Notes: generated by a model not told the origin, from the sequence alone. A stretch of DNA of 64,000 nucleotides from Pedobacter sp. UBA5917 (GCF_002432345.1 NZ_DJDT01000372.1:4147-68146), one strand, 5' to 3'. Shown: positions 43,948 to 53,048, numbered from the stretch's first letter. Numbers and translations: made by a program.

Positions 43948-44298
43948 TTATAGTTGATCGGATTCCCTGATTTTTAAGCTTCTCGATATTTCACTTTTTG
44001 CCTCTTCCGAAAAATCTTCCAAATCAAGAGTTGTGATGGTTTTATCCATAAGCATAGCAATTACAGTATCAAAAAACCACGAATTTTTAAGTCCATCATA
44101 CCTTCTGCTAATGTGCTTATCAAAATCTTTCACCGCAGTATAGATCCTATAATAATCGTCTCGGTTATCTTCAGGCTTTTGGGCTTTCCACTGATCCAAA
44201 ATTTCGGAAAATAACTGCATTTCCTTTTTTAGTTCCCGTTGTAAAGCTACCTCGAATAACTTTCTGGCAACTTTGTTATCTTCATTAGAAAAACTCAT
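43948..44298 (-). CDS. Small helical protein of unknown function
   Basis: A 116-residue, charged, all-helical cytoplasmic protein with no recognised family. The N-terminal half is Lys/Glu-rich (VARKLFEVALQRELKKEM). TATCTTTA upstream on the minus strand, near 44324, resembles a -7 box. It is divergent from the 84-residue protein gene. Confidence 0.65.
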   Translation of the reverse strand: MSFSNEDNKVARKLFEVALQRELKKEMQLFSEILDQWKAQKPEDNRDDYYRIYTAVKDFDKHISRRYDGLKNSWFFDTVIAMLMDKTITTLDLEDFSEEAKSEISRSLKIRESDQL

Positions 44299-44369
44299 GA
44301 TGTTAAAATTGTAGGATAAAGATAGAAAAGTCTTATTTATAGACTAATCATGCCCAACAAAAAGATTTT

Positions 44370-44377
44370 TATCTTTG
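44370..44377 (+). promoter_or_regulatory. -7 promoter box upstream of the 84-residue gene
   Basis: TATCTTTG, an exact TAnnTTTG match, 16 bases before the ATG at 44394. Confidence 0.55.
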
Positions 44378-44393
44378 TAAGAAAATATCAGTT

Positions 44394-44648
44394 ATGCAAG
44401 AACCTTTCGACATCGAAATCGGCCCGATAAATTATTCAGTTTTTCCGGAGGGAAATGATTCATATACCATTTTTAAAGATGGAAGGGAATACATCCAGAT
44501 CCAGAAAGATACTTCATCTATTTGGTTAAAAATGGATTATAAAACAGAACTTCCTATTTTTGAGGAGGATGAAGAAGTAAATGCCATTGGGCAGGCCATT
44601 GAAAAATATGTGCCCGAAGAGGATGATGAGGAAGAAGAGGAATTATAG
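44394..44648 (+). CDS. Small acidic protein, conserved-hypothetical type
   Basis: An 84-residue protein with a beta-rich start (IEIGPINYSVFPEG, YTIFKDGREYIQIQ) and a very acidic C-terminus (EEDDEEEEEL). No signal peptide. I do not recognise the family. A good promoter box before it and a hairpin after it indicate a real single-gene unit. Confidence 0.75.
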   Translation: MQEPFDIEIGPINYSVFPEGNDSYTIFKDGREYIQIQKDTSSIWLKMDYKTELPIFEEDEEVNAIGQAIEKYVPEEDDEEEEEL

Positions 44649-44653
44649 TAAAA

Positions 44654-44679
44654 AGGCCCGATCAGTAAAAATCGGGCCT
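44654..44679. terminator. Hairpin between convergent genes at 44.65 kb
   Basis: Nine-base stem AGGCCCGAT (44654-44662) with 44671-44679 and an eight-base loop. Only CTT follows on the plus strand, while A's at 44650-44654 give a T-run on the minus strand, so it suits the minus-strand gene best. Confidence 0.75.
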
Positions 44680-44695
44680 CTTACGTTATAATGGC

Positions 44696-45079
44696 CTACC
44701 TTGTACAATTTGCCGTCCAGGTTTGTCCATCTTTTACAACCAGGATTTTAAGGTTGCTGGCATCAATACTGATGCCTGTTAGGCCAGAACCCACACTCAC
44801 ATAACTATTGTCTCCGGTTTTTTCAAACTTTACGCCTGTAATATCAGGAATGTTGTTACCGAAATAAAAATTATACGTTTCGCCAACTTTGCTCACTGTT
44901 ACTTTGCCGTCGCTACTGTTAATGGTAGTTTCGCCATTACGGTAAGAAACCGTTCCTTTATAGGTGCCCACAAAGAAATCGCGGTCGGCAGGATCTGTAT
45001 CTTTTTTACACGATACCATTACGGTTAATGCTATTAAAAGCATGCTTAAAATTTGGACTGTCTTTTTCATCTCTTTCAC
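44696..45079 (-). CDS. Small predicted lipoprotein
   Basis: A 127-residue protein with a lipobox (LTVMVSC, Cys near 24) followed by KKDTDPADRD. The mature part is a small beta barrel-like domain (VGTYKGTVSYRNGETTINSSDG), resembling lipocalin-like lipoproteins of Bacteroidota. The start could also be the in-frame ATG at 45070. Function is unknown. Confidence 0.75.
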   Translation of the reverse strand: MKEMKKTVQILSMLLIALTVMVSCKKDTDPADRDFFVGTYKGTVSYRNGETTINSSDGKVTVSKVGETYNFYFGNNIPDITGVKFEKTGDNSYVSVGSGLTGISIDASNLKILVVKDGQTWTANCTR

Positions 45080-45302
45080 TTTTTTTAGTTTTAAATAGGT
45101 AATAAATGTAACAGCGCTATGACAATGACTATGCCAAAGAGGGTTGTCGCCGTACTAAATAAGGTAGATTTGAAACGAAAATTTGAATTTTAATTCGTTG
45201 ATAAATAGTGTTTTAATCTGTTTTCAAGGTGCAGTATACAAATACTTTAAATAACAGGATAGAAATAGATAAAAAGCCGGATTATTTTTGAAACAATCGT
45301 GA

Positions 45303-45920
45303 TTAATGGACAGGTTTTTTTAAAATTTCCCTAATCCTCTTGTCCAGTTCTTTGGGATCGTTCTCAAATGTATCTTCAAAACTTTTCCCGATCTGGTACG
45401 CTTTATTGTCCTTCGAAATTTTGTAAATGCTGTAGTAGTTTGAACCCGACAGACCGTAAGAAGCAATTACTTTATACTTCTGGTTGTATTCTGGGTTCAC
45501 AATCTTTTCGAAATTTTTGACCCGGACAATCTTTTTGGTTTTAGGGTTTATCAGGAACAAATAATAATAGGCATTGCCACCCCGACCTCCGGTTTCTGAA
45601 AAAATAAGGATATCTTTAATGCCATCTCCATTATAGTCTTCACGAGAAGTATTATCATTGGCGAATTTTAAATAAATTTTGTCTTTCCAAAATACTTTAT
45701 CAGTTGTTAAACTGCTTTTACCAAAATAAATATTGGCTGCAGTTGCTCCGCCAAATGATTCTTTTTCATCAATTCCCTGCTGGATAGCCAATATATAGCT
45801 TCTATCCCGAAATGGGCAGATGTATTGCCAGGTACCTTTTGCATTGGGCTGATGAAATATTTTTTGTGCAAACGAGTGGTTTGCGATGAGTAAGAGAATT
45901 ATATAAAATATCCTGTTCAT
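45303..45920 (-). CDS. Secreted protein with FG-GAP/EF-hand-like loop, unknown function
   Basis: A 205-residue protein with signal peptide (MNRIFYIILLLIANHSFAQ). DYNGDGIKDILIFSET (about residues 96-111) has the D-x-N-x-D-G spacing of calcium-binding FG-GAP or dockerin-type loops. The next gene upstream carries a similar loop. No enzyme motif is visible. Confidence 0.7.
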   Translation of the reverse strand: MNRIFYIILLLIANHSFAQKIFHQPNAKGTWQYICPFRDRSYILAIQQGIDEKESFGGATAANIYFGKSSLTTDKVFWKDKIYLKFANDNTSREDYNGDGIKDILIFSETGGRGGNAYYYLFLINPKTKKIVRVKNFEKIVNPEYNQKYKVIASYGLSGSNYYSIYKISKDNKAYQIGKSFEDTFENDPKELDKRIREILKKPVH

Positions 45921-45939
45921 GTATTCAAATTTTTAAACT

Positions 45940-46011
45940 CTGTCAATGGCAGCGAAGCTGAACCTATTGATATAGATCTCTCCATTACGCGTTGCGCGAG
46001 CTGAGATGACG
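45940..46011. repeat. Degraded copy of the TCATTTCGA palindromic repeat
   Basis: The right half is well kept (TAGATCTCTCCATTACG at 45973, then GAGATGACG ending at 46011). The left half is eroded, with only AATGGCAGCGAAGCTGA recognisable. Confidence 0.7.
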
Positions 46012-46030
46012 TTAGATTTATAAATTTAGT

Positions 46031-46702
46031 TTAATAATAAAAATAGCGGTCAGATTTTGGAATTTTTAGTTCATACCTGCCTGGGGCAAAACCGTCCATT
46101 TTGTGGATGGTTTTAAAAGGATATTTAAAACTATAATAGCTGTCTTTAGGTATCTTTTTCCCCTCATCGCAATCGCCGTAGGTATAGGAAACATTTACCT
46201 GCCTGGTTGAAAAATTGATATCATACTGGTAATTAAAATCGCAGGTATCATAATCGTTCATGGTTGATCCGATTACAAACCAATCGTTATTTTGATATCG
46301 GTAAATGTTTTTCCAGGTGCTGAAATGCCTGCTGTTATGGTTAAAGGTTTGCTCGGTAACCAATGTACTGTTCTTAATTTTTATCGAAAGGTTTACACCT
46401 GCATCAACGCAGAAGCCACAATCTTTGTTACTCCGCAAAATAGTATTGTTGCTTTTCCACAATTTTACTTTACCATCAACCTGTTTGCAGATATAAAGAA
46501 TCCTTTTTAGCCCATCTTTTCCATCCGGTTTATCAGTATCAAAGGCATATACTACTTCTTCTATACCATCTTTATCTAAATCGCCCCTGGTTTCGAGAAC
46601 TGGTTTGTAATTTTTAGGTGGAATGAAATCCGGCATTGTCTGGCCTATGCTTTGCAAAGCAAATAACAACAGGCCGGAAAGCGCAAAAAAAGATTTTTTC
46701 AT
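46031..46702 (-). CDS. Secreted protein with D-x-D-x-D-G loop, unknown function
   Basis: A 223-residue protein with signal peptide (MKKSFFALSGLLLFALQSIGQ). GDLDKDGIEEVVYAFD (about 40-55) is a calcium-binding-like loop as in VCBS/FG-GAP repeats, comparable to the loop in the gene downstream. Four cysteines (CGFC, TCDF, DCDE) could form disulfides. Function is unknown. Confidence 0.72.
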   Translation of the reverse strand: MKKSFFALSGLLLFALQSIGQTMPDFIPPKNYKPVLETRGDLDKDGIEEVVYAFDTDKPDGKDGLKRILYICKQVDGKVKLWKSNNTILRSNKDCGFCVDAGVNLSIKIKNSTLVTEQTFNHNSRHFSTWKNIYRYQNNDWFVIGSTMNDYDTCDFNYQYDINFSTRQVNVSYTYGDCDEGKKIPKDSYYSFKYPFKTIHKMDGFAPGRYELKIPKSDRYFYY

Positions 46703-46790
46703 GAGGTTCTATCTGTAGATCAATAAACATAGTGTTTATCACCATAACAAATAAATTTAAGCATCAGTTTTTTGTTTAAAAGCATGGAAT

Positions 46791-48329
46791 TTACCCTGCC
46801 CAACCATCCCGATCCAAGCTGCGGTAATTGATGGATTCGGCCAGGTGTTCGAGCTCTACATTTTCGCTACCGGCCAGATCGGCAATCGTACGTGCTACCT
46901 TTAAAATCCTGTCGTAAGCACGTGCGGATAGGCCCAGGCGTTCCATTGCGGTTTTTAAAAGAATAATCCCATCTTCACTGATCTCGCATACTTTGCGTAC
47001 CATTTTTGGACTCATCTGCGCATTATAATGCAGTTCGGGTTTATCCTCAAAACGTTTATCCTGAATTTCGCGGGCCTTAATTACTCGGCTCCTGATGATA
47101 TCGCTTTTTTCGGCATCATTAGAAGATGCAAGAGCGGCAAAATTAACAGGCGTAACTTCTACATGAAGGTCGATGCGGTCTAAAAGCGGGCCGGATATTT
47201 TACTGAGGTATTTTTGAACCACACCAGGGGCGCAAACACAGTCTTTTTCGGGATGGTTATAAAAACCGCAGGGGCAAGGGTTCATCGAAGCCACCAACAT
47301 AAAACTTGCTGGATATTCTACCGAAAATCTTGCCCTGGCGATGGCAACTTTACGGTCTTCGAGCGGTTGGCGCATCACTTCTAAAACGGTACGTTTAAAT
47401 TCGGGCAATTCATCCAAAAACAATACCCCGTTGTGGGCAAGCGATATTTCGCCTGGTTGAGGGTTTATTCCCCCGCCTACCAAAGCCACATCACTAATGG
47501 TATGGTGCGGCGAACGGTATGGCCTCGAAGTCATTAAGGCATCAGCAGCAGAAAGTTTTCCGGCAACAGAATGGATTTTGGTGGTTTCGAGCGCTTCACT
47601 TAAATTTAATGGAGGCAAAATGGTGGGTAAGCGTTTGGCAAGCATGGTTTTGCCTGCCCCAGGCGGACCGATCAGGATCACATTATGCCCACCAGCGGCA
47701 GCGATTTCGAGTGCTCTTTTGATGTTTTCCTGCCCTTTAACGTCAGCAAAATCGTACTCGTAGTTATTGATGTTTTTTAAAAACTCTTCTTTGGTATCAA
47801 CTCTAACCTGTTCGAGTGTTTCACTTTTATTAAAAAAGGCAGCTACCTGCGCCAGATTATCTACGCCGTAAGCCACAAGACCATCAACAATGGCTGCTTC
47901 GCGCACATTTTGATTGGGTAAGATGAAACCTTTAAAACCATCCTGTTGTGCCTGTATGGCAATGGGCAGGGCACCTTTTATTGGCTGGATGCTTCCATCT
48001 AATGAAAGCTCGCCCATAATAAAATAGTTTTCCAGTTCATCGTGGGGGATTTGCCCTGATGCAGCTAAAATGCCGATGGCAATGGGCAGATCGTAAGAGG
48101 AGCCTTCTTTTTTAAGGTCGGCAGGCGCTAAGTTTACAACAATTTTCTGCTTCGGCATGCGGAAACCTGAGATATTGATGGCGCTGGCCACACGCCGCAA
48201 ACTTTCTTTTACAGCATTATCGGGCAAGCCCACCATGTAGTACTTGGTGCCGGCACTGATATTCACTTCGATGGTTATGGTTAGTGCATTTACGCCATAA
48301 ACAGCACTCCCGTATGTTTTTACAAGCAT
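46791..48329 (-). CDS. YifB/ComM-family magnesium-chelatase-like AAA ATPase
   Basis: A 512-residue protein. The N-terminal ChlI/Lon-like domain (VNISAGTKYYMVGLPDNAVKES, PADLKKEGSSYDLPIA) is followed by the AAA core with GPPGAGKTMLAKRLP and LFLDELPEF. A zinc-like cluster (NPCPCGFYNHPEKDCVC) and a C-terminal helical domain (LGLSARAYDRILKVARTIADL) complete it. ComM is a hexameric helicase that drives branch migration in natural transformation. Whether this organism is competent cannot be told from the window. Confidence 0.93.
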   Translation of the reverse strand: MLVKTYGSAVYGVNALTITIEVNISAGTKYYMVGLPDNAVKESLRRVASAINISGFRMPKQKIVVNLAPADLKKEGSSYDLPIAIGILAASGQIPHDELENYFIMGELSLDGSIQPIKGALPIAIQAQQDGFKGFILPNQNVREAAIVDGLVAYGVDNLAQVAAFFNKSETLEQVRVDTKEEFLKNINNYEYDFADVKGQENIKRALEIAAAGGHNVILIGPPGAGKTMLAKRLPTILPPLNLSEALETTKIHSVAGKLSAADALMTSRPYRSPHHTISDVALVGGGINPQPGEISLAHNGVLFLDELPEFKRTVLEVMRQPLEDRKVAIARARFSVEYPASFMLVASMNPCPCGFYNHPEKDCVCAPGVVQKYLSKISGPLLDRIDLHVEVTPVNFAALASSNDAEKSDIIRSRVIKAREIQDKRFEDKPELHYNAQMSPKMVRKVCEISEDGIILLKTAMERLGLSARAYDRILKVARTIADLAGSENVELEHLAESINYRSLDRDGWAG

Positions 48330-48619
48330 TCGTATTTAATTAATAAATAAAGTGGGATGTAAATTATTCGGGATGAATATTGATGACTAATATAGAGATT
48401 TTTTATTTATTTTAATTTGATGTAAGAAGTGTTTGTATTGAAATCCAAAGTTTTCTAGATAGACCTCTGCTCTACGATCGGGAAATGACGTCCATTTTAT
48501 ATGAAGGGGGTATTTGGAAATGAATGTACAGCAATTCTTGGCAACTTTAGTCCTGCCATCCGCTTTATCCCGATGAAACCTGTGAAACAAGCAAGCACAC
48601 AATAAAAGACAAAACAGAC

Positions 48620-48800
48620 AGTGCTTAAATCGGGATGCCCGCTACTGTCAGGTTTATCATGGATGGTCTGTTGCTATGGGCACTACAGGCATCAAACTGT
48701 TGTAGCTAAACCCGATTGGAGCAAAAGCCCGCAGCGCAGCGAGGACTTAGAGCGGAAAGCGGGACGGGTGACTGCCAAAGGAAGAGAACCCAACATTTCC
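48620..48800 (+). repeat. GC-rich dispersed element, copy B
   Basis: Begins near GATGCCCGCTACTGTCAGG, contains GGCACTACAGGCATC, then TAAACCCGATTGGAGC, AAAGCCCGCAGCG, GAGGACTTAGAGC and GGGACGGGTGACTGCC, and ends near CATTTCCTGAAAATG. The part from 48705 matches copy A at 25968-26060 in order. It is more GC-rich than its surroundings and has no good reading frame. Confidence 0.6.
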
Positions 48801-48875
48801 TGAAAATGTAATTTAAAAAGATTCTTCGCTGCGCTCAGGATGACAACCATAAAGGTTGAGAAAATGGTACACTGT

Positions 48876-48914
48876 AAAAAGAATCCCAATCATTTCTGAT
48901 CGGGATTCTTTTCA
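48876..48914 (-). terminator. Terminator of ffh
   Basis: GAATCCCAATCA (48881-48892) and TGATCGGGATTC (48897-48908) pair on the minus strand with one G-U, loop TTTC, followed there by a T-run (A's at 48876-48880). Confidence 0.82.
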
Positions 48915-48955
48915 TATAACAGATGCTGAAACAAGTTCAGCATGACGCGGCGATT

Positions 48956-48990
48956 ATAGCTTTAAGCTTTGGTCTTTAACCTTTCAGCTT
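48956..48990 (-). repeat. Heptad array AAGNNNA downstream of ffh
   Basis: Plus-strand units ATAGCTT, TAAGCTT, TGGTCTT, TAACCTT and TCAGCTT run in perfect register from 48956 to 48990. In the sense of ffh the unit is AAGNNNA, as after proB. The array begins five bases beyond the ffh stop. Confidence 0.87.
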
Positions 48991-48995
48991 AAAAC

Positions 48996-50333
48996 CTATC
49001 TTCCAAAAGGCATTTTAGGCATACCTTTCATCATGGCTGCTGCGGCTGCAGGGTTAGAAAACTGCTTCATCATTTTACGCATATCTTCGAACTGTTTAAT
49101 CAGCTTGGTTACTTCTTCAACTTTACTGCCCGAGCCTTTTGCAATACGTAAACGGCGGCTTTGCTGGATGGCATCCGGATTTTCTTTCTCGAAAGGGGTC
49201 ATCGAATTGATGATGGCTTCGATCGATTTAAAAGCATCGTCCTGGATATCCACATTCTTCATCATTTTACCTACACCCGGTATCATGCCCATCAGATCTT
49301 TCATGTTACCCATTTTCTTGATCTGTTGGATCTGGTTGTAGAAATCGTTGAAATCGAATTTATTCTTGCGGATTTTTTTCTGAAGTTCTGCTGCTTCTTT
49401 CTCGTCAAACTGCATCTGTGCACGTTCAACAAGCGAAACCACATCACCCATACCCAAAATACGCGATGCCATACGATCAGGATAGAAAACATCAAGTGCT
49501 TCCATTTTCTCGCCTGTACCGATAAATTTAATCGGTTTGTTAACTACCGATTTAATCGAAAGGGCCGCACCACCACGGGTATCACCATCTAATTTGGTTA
49601 AAACAACTCCGGTAAAATCTAAACGGTCGTTAAATACTTTTGCTGTATTTACCGCATCCTGCCCGGTCATCGAATCTACTACGAATAAAATTTCGTGTGG
49701 ATTGGTTTTGGCCTTCACCTCCGAAATCTCATTCATTAACGACTCATCAATGGCCAAACGACCGGCGGTATCGATAATAATTACGTTATTTCCGTTTTGT
49801 TTACCATGCGCAATACCTTCTAGGGCAATACCAACAGGATCTTTCGAATCGCGGTTGGCATAAACCGATACACCAACAGAGGTTCCTAAAACCTCCAGCT
49901 GATCTACAGCCGCCGGGCGGTACATATCGCCGGCAACCAATAAAGGTTTTTTACCCTTGCCCTTTAAGTGTAAGGCCAGTTTACCAGCGAAGGTAGTTTT
50001 ACCCGCACCGTTTAAACCTGCAATTAATATAATGGTAGGGTTTGCTTTGGTATCCAACTCCGTAACTTCGCCACCCATTAGGGCCGCAAGTTCGTCGTTC
50101 ATTATTTTGGTAAGCAACTGACCGGGAGAAACCGCTGTTAGTACATTTTGTCCTAACGCTTTTTGTCTCACATCATCGGTAAATGCTTTTGTTGTTTTAT
50201 AGTTAACGTCGGCATCCAATAACGCTTTGCGGATCTCTTTCATGGTTTCTGCCACGTTGATTTCCGTAATGCTGCCTTGTCCTTTTAATACTTTAAACGC
50301 TCTGTCTAGCTTGTCCTGTAAATTATCAAACAT
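48996..50333 (-). CDS. ffh: Signal recognition particle GTPase Ffh
   Basis: A 445-residue protein that delivers nascent membrane proteins to FtsY and SecYEG. The N domain is followed by the GTPase with G1 GLNGAGKT (106-113), DTAGRL and TKLDGDTRGGAALS. The Met-rich M domain (MGNMKDLMGMIPGVGKMMKN and a later RRLRIAKGSG) binds SRP RNA and the signal sequence. The C-terminus ends in an Ala/Met-rich stretch without long extension. Confidence 0.98.
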   Translation of the reverse strand: MFDNLQDKLDRAFKVLKGQGSITEINVAETMKEIRKALLDADVNYKTTKAFTDDVRQKALGQNVLTAVSPGQLLTKIMNDELAALMGGEVTELDTKANPTIILIAGLNGAGKTTFAGKLALHLKGKGKKPLLVAGDMYRPAAVDQLEVLGTSVGVSVYANRDSKDPVGIALEGIAHGKQNGNNVIIIDTAGRLAIDESLMNEISEVKAKTNPHEILFVVDSMTGQDAVNTAKVFNDRLDFTGVVLTKLDGDTRGGAALSIKSVVNKPIKFIGTGEKMEALDVFYPDRMASRILGMGDVVSLVERAQMQFDEKEAAELQKKIRKNKFDFNDFYNQIQQIKKMGNMKDLMGMIPGVGKMMKNVDIQDDAFKSIEAIINSMTPFEKENPDAIQQSRRLRIAKGSGSKVEEVTKLIKQFEDMRKMMKQFSNPAAAAAMMKGMPKMPFGR

Positions 50334-50393
50334 CTTTTTTTAAGCTAAAGCTCCATGCCGCAGGGCAAAAAGCTACTTGTTTTTAATAAAAGG

Positions 50394-50401
50394 CAAATGT
50401 A
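50394..50401 (-). promoter_or_regulatory. -7 promoter box of ffh
   Basis: TACATTTG on the minus strand (50401 down to 50394), 60 bases before the start. No -33 TTG is clear at 19-21 bases. Confidence 0.45.
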
Positions 50402-50522
50402 TCAAATTTTGCTTGTAAATCTTAGCAACTCAAAGTCAAATCTTTATCTCACCGGATAATATTTATCTGCTCGTGCAACATTTTATATGCTAGGTGGTCT
50501 TATAGCTGATTAACCTAAACTG

Positions 50523-52943
50523 ATGAAACGCTGTATTCCCCTTTTTTTCCTTTTCATCTGTGCTTTTTGTTCTGCCCAGGACATTTCAAAACAAAAGCAG
50601 CTGGATGCAAAAAGGACATCGCAAACACCCAAGATAGATGGTGTTCTGGATGATGAATGCTGGAACAACGTACCCATTGCCACTGATTTTTTTCAGATCA
50701 GGCCCAACCCCGGCAAAGTGGAAACCAATAGCCGGCGCACCGAAATGAAGGTGCTTTATGATGATGTTGCCATTTATGTTTACGCCCGGATGTACGATCA
50801 TCCCGATAGTGTTTCGCACGAGCTGGTTTCGAGGGATAACATCGGCAATGCAGATTTCATCTCGATTATTGTAGATCCTTTTTACGATAAAATGAACGGG
50901 AACGGTTTTTTTGTTACGGCTGCCGGCGTACAGTTTGATGCCAAATACTCACAGGTAGGTGATGAAGATGCCAACTGGAATGCGGTGTGGGAAAGCGCGG
51001 TTAAAATAGACGATAAAGGCTGGACCTGCGAAATGAAAATCCCCTATTCTGCCTTACGGTTTTCGGGCAAAGATGTACAAAACTGGGGCTTAAACTTTAG
51101 CCGTAGGATACAGCGGAGCAACACACAAACTTTCTGGAATTTTGTTGACCCCAAAGTAAATGGCTTTATCAATCAGGAAGGGCTTTGGACGGGGATAAAA
51201 GATATAAAACCACCTTTAAGATTATCTTTTTCGCCCTATATTTCTGCTTATGTCAATCATTATCCGGTTAATTTGCCCGGGGTAAAAAACACAACTTCGA
51301 GGTTTAACGGAGGAATGGATGTAAAATATGGGATCAATAATAGTTTTACGCTGGATATGACCTTGGTGCCCGATTTTGGTCAGGTACAATCGGATAACCG
51401 GATTCTGAACCTGACACCATTTGAAGTAAAATTTAACGAAAACCGCCAGTTTTTTACCGAAGGAACAGAGCTTTTTAACAAAGGCGATCTGTTTTATTCG
51501 AAACGTATCGGTTCTATCCCATCATATTACGACTATAGCGGGGTGGGCAATGACAAAATTATTAAAGATCAGAAAGAAGCCAAAGTATTAAACGCCACCA
51601 AAATTTCTGGGCGCACGGCAAAAGGCCTCGGTATCGGGATTTTTAATGCGGTTACCAATAGTATGGAAACCGAGGTTGAAGATGCGCAGGGCAATACGCG
51701 TATGGTAGAAACCCAGCCGCTTACCAATTACAATATCCTGGTTTTCGATCAGTCGTTAAAAAATAACAGCTCGGCAACATTTATCAATACCAATGTGCTA
51801 AGGCAGGGTTCGGCCTACGATGCCAACGTAACCGCATTGCTGTTTAACCTGAACAATAAAGGCAATAAATACTTTGTAAATGGCAGCGGTAAAATGAGTT
51901 ATTTGCGGGGTAAAGAAACCAGTACGGGATATAGTTACGGAATTAAGTTTGGCAAACAGAGCGGTAATTTTTTATGGAGCTATTTGCAGCAATACGCCGA
52001 TGATAAATTCGACCCCTCCGATTTAGGTTTTTTTACCAATAACAATTTTTTGGATCAGGTACTGGATTTCCATTACAACATTTATAAGCCAAGCAGCTGG
52101 TACAATCAATTCTTAAGCTATTTTAATGTTTTATACTCACGGAGAGCTATGCCAGGCAGCTTTCAAACTTTCTCTTTAGAAGGTGGACCGTATGTTCAAT
52201 TCAAAAACCTTTGGTCGGCAGAAGTAAATGGTATTTATACCGCTGCAAAAAATGATTTTTATGAATCGAGAAATGGGCAGGTATATAAGGCGCCTGAAAG
52301 TTATGGTTTCGCTTTATACATTAATCCTAACCGTGCCAAAGCATATAATTTTGGCGGAAATATCCGCTACAAAGAACAGGAACTTTTTAAAGGTAAAGAA
52401 TACAACTTTTACTTTTTCCAGAACCTGAGGTTAAATGATAAAATAGCTTTTGGTTTAGACCTTAATTTTAATCCCAACTACAATTATGTAAACTGGGTAA
52501 CGGCACAGGGTGATAAAGCCATTTTTTCTAAATACGACCGCCGGACGGTAGAAAACTCTTTCGATGCAAAATACACTTTTACCAACTTAATGGGTATTAC
52601 GGTTGTGTTAAGACATTATTGGAGCGATAGAAGGAATAAAGATTTTTATTTGCTTAAACCTGATGGCAATTTAACCGATTATACCGGAGCGCCACTAAGC
52701 GGGTTGGACAGAAATTACAACGTGTTCAACATCGATCTGATATACACCTGGCAGTTTGCACCCGGTAGTACTTTGTCTGTATCGTACAAAGATGCTGCTG
52801 AAACCTACGATACCTATTATACGCAGCACTACAATAAAAATCTGGGTAATATTTTAAATTCTCCACAAAACAATAGCCTTTCGGTTAAGGTTTTATATTA
52901 TATAGATTATCTTGATTTGAAGAAAAAGAGGAAGAAAGTTTAA
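50523..52943 (+). CDS. DUF5916 outer-membrane protein with N-terminal CBM9-like domain
   Basis: An 806-residue secreted protein (signal peptide MKRCIPLFFLFICAFCSAQ). Residues about 35-225 form a CBM9-like domain (PKIDGVLDDECWNNVPIATDFFQI, EMKIPYSALRF). From about 235 onward long alternating strands with aromatic girdles (DFGQVQSDNRILNLTPFEVKFNENRQFFTEG is the DUF5916 core) fit a large beta barrel. A carbohydrate-related outer-membrane role is plausible but unproven. Confidence 0.9.
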   Translation: MKRCIPLFFLFICAFCSAQDISKQKQLDAKRTSQTPKIDGVLDDECWNNVPIATDFFQIRPNPGKVETNSRRTEMKVLYDDVAIYVYARMYDHPDSVSHELVSRDNIGNADFISIIVDPFYDKMNGNGFFVTAAGVQFDAKYSQVGDEDANWNAVWESAVKIDDKGWTCEMKIPYSALRFSGKDVQNWGLNFSRRIQRSNTQTFWNFVDPKVNGFINQEGLWTGIKDIKPPLRLSFSPYISAYVNHYPVNLPGVKNTTSRFNGGMDVKYGINNSFTLDMTLVPDFGQVQSDNRILNLTPFEVKFNENRQFFTEGTELFNKGDLFYSKRIGSIPSYYDYSGVGNDKIIKDQKEAKVLNATKISGRTAKGLGIGIFNAVTNSMETEVEDAQGNTRMVETQPLTNYNILVFDQSLKNNSSATFINTNVLRQGSAYDANVTALLFNLNNKGNKYFVNGSGKMSYLRGKETSTGYSYGIKFGKQSGNFLWSYLQQYADDKFDPSDLGFFTNNNFLDQVLDFHYNIYKPSSWYNQFLSYFNVLYSRRAMPGSFQTFSLEGGPYVQFKNLWSAEVNGIYTAAKNDFYESRNGQVYKAPESYGFALYINPNRAKAYNFGGNIRYKEQELFKGKEYNFYFFQNLRLNDKIAFGLDLNFNPNYNYVNWVTAQGDKAIFSKYDRRTVENSFDAKYTFTNLMGITVVLRHYWSDRRNKDFYLLKPDGNLTDYTGAPLSGLDRNYNVFNIDLIYTWQFAPGSTLSVSYKDAAETYDTYYTQHYNKNLGNILNSPQNNSLSVKVLYYIDYLDLKKKRKKV

Positions 52944-52953
52944 TCAAAATAGG

Positions 52954-53048
52954 CGTCATTTCGAGCGGAGTGTAACGCAGCCGAGAAATCTATCTCGAGT
53001 TAGATCTCTCCATTTCACTACGTTCCAGTCGAGATGACGACTTTTTTT
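52954..53048. repeat. Dispersed palindromic repeat (TCATTTCGA family), copy 4, with T-run
   Basis: Arms CGTCATTTCG (52954-52963) and CGAGATGACG (53030-53039) with one mismatch, an inner GAGAAATCTATCTCGAG block, then T's at 53042-53048. It lies ten bases after the DUF5916 stop and could serve as its terminator. Confidence 0.88.

Larger units (their letters stand above)
48330..48995. other. 666-base gap with repeats, no gene
   Basis: From left to right: a remnant of the TCATTTCGA repeat (about 48455-48490), the GC-rich element copy B (about 48620-48800), two partial arms of the CCTGAAATAAATC family (48826-48852, 48921-48951), the ffh terminator (48876-48914) and an AAGNNNA heptad array (48956-48990). 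Open frames of 60-71 codons here look random. Confidence 0.7.

Noticed and set aside
48387..48602. Open frame of 71 codons in the gap before ffh
   Set aside because: Composition is random-looking, it crosses a repeat remnant, and no start signal is seen.
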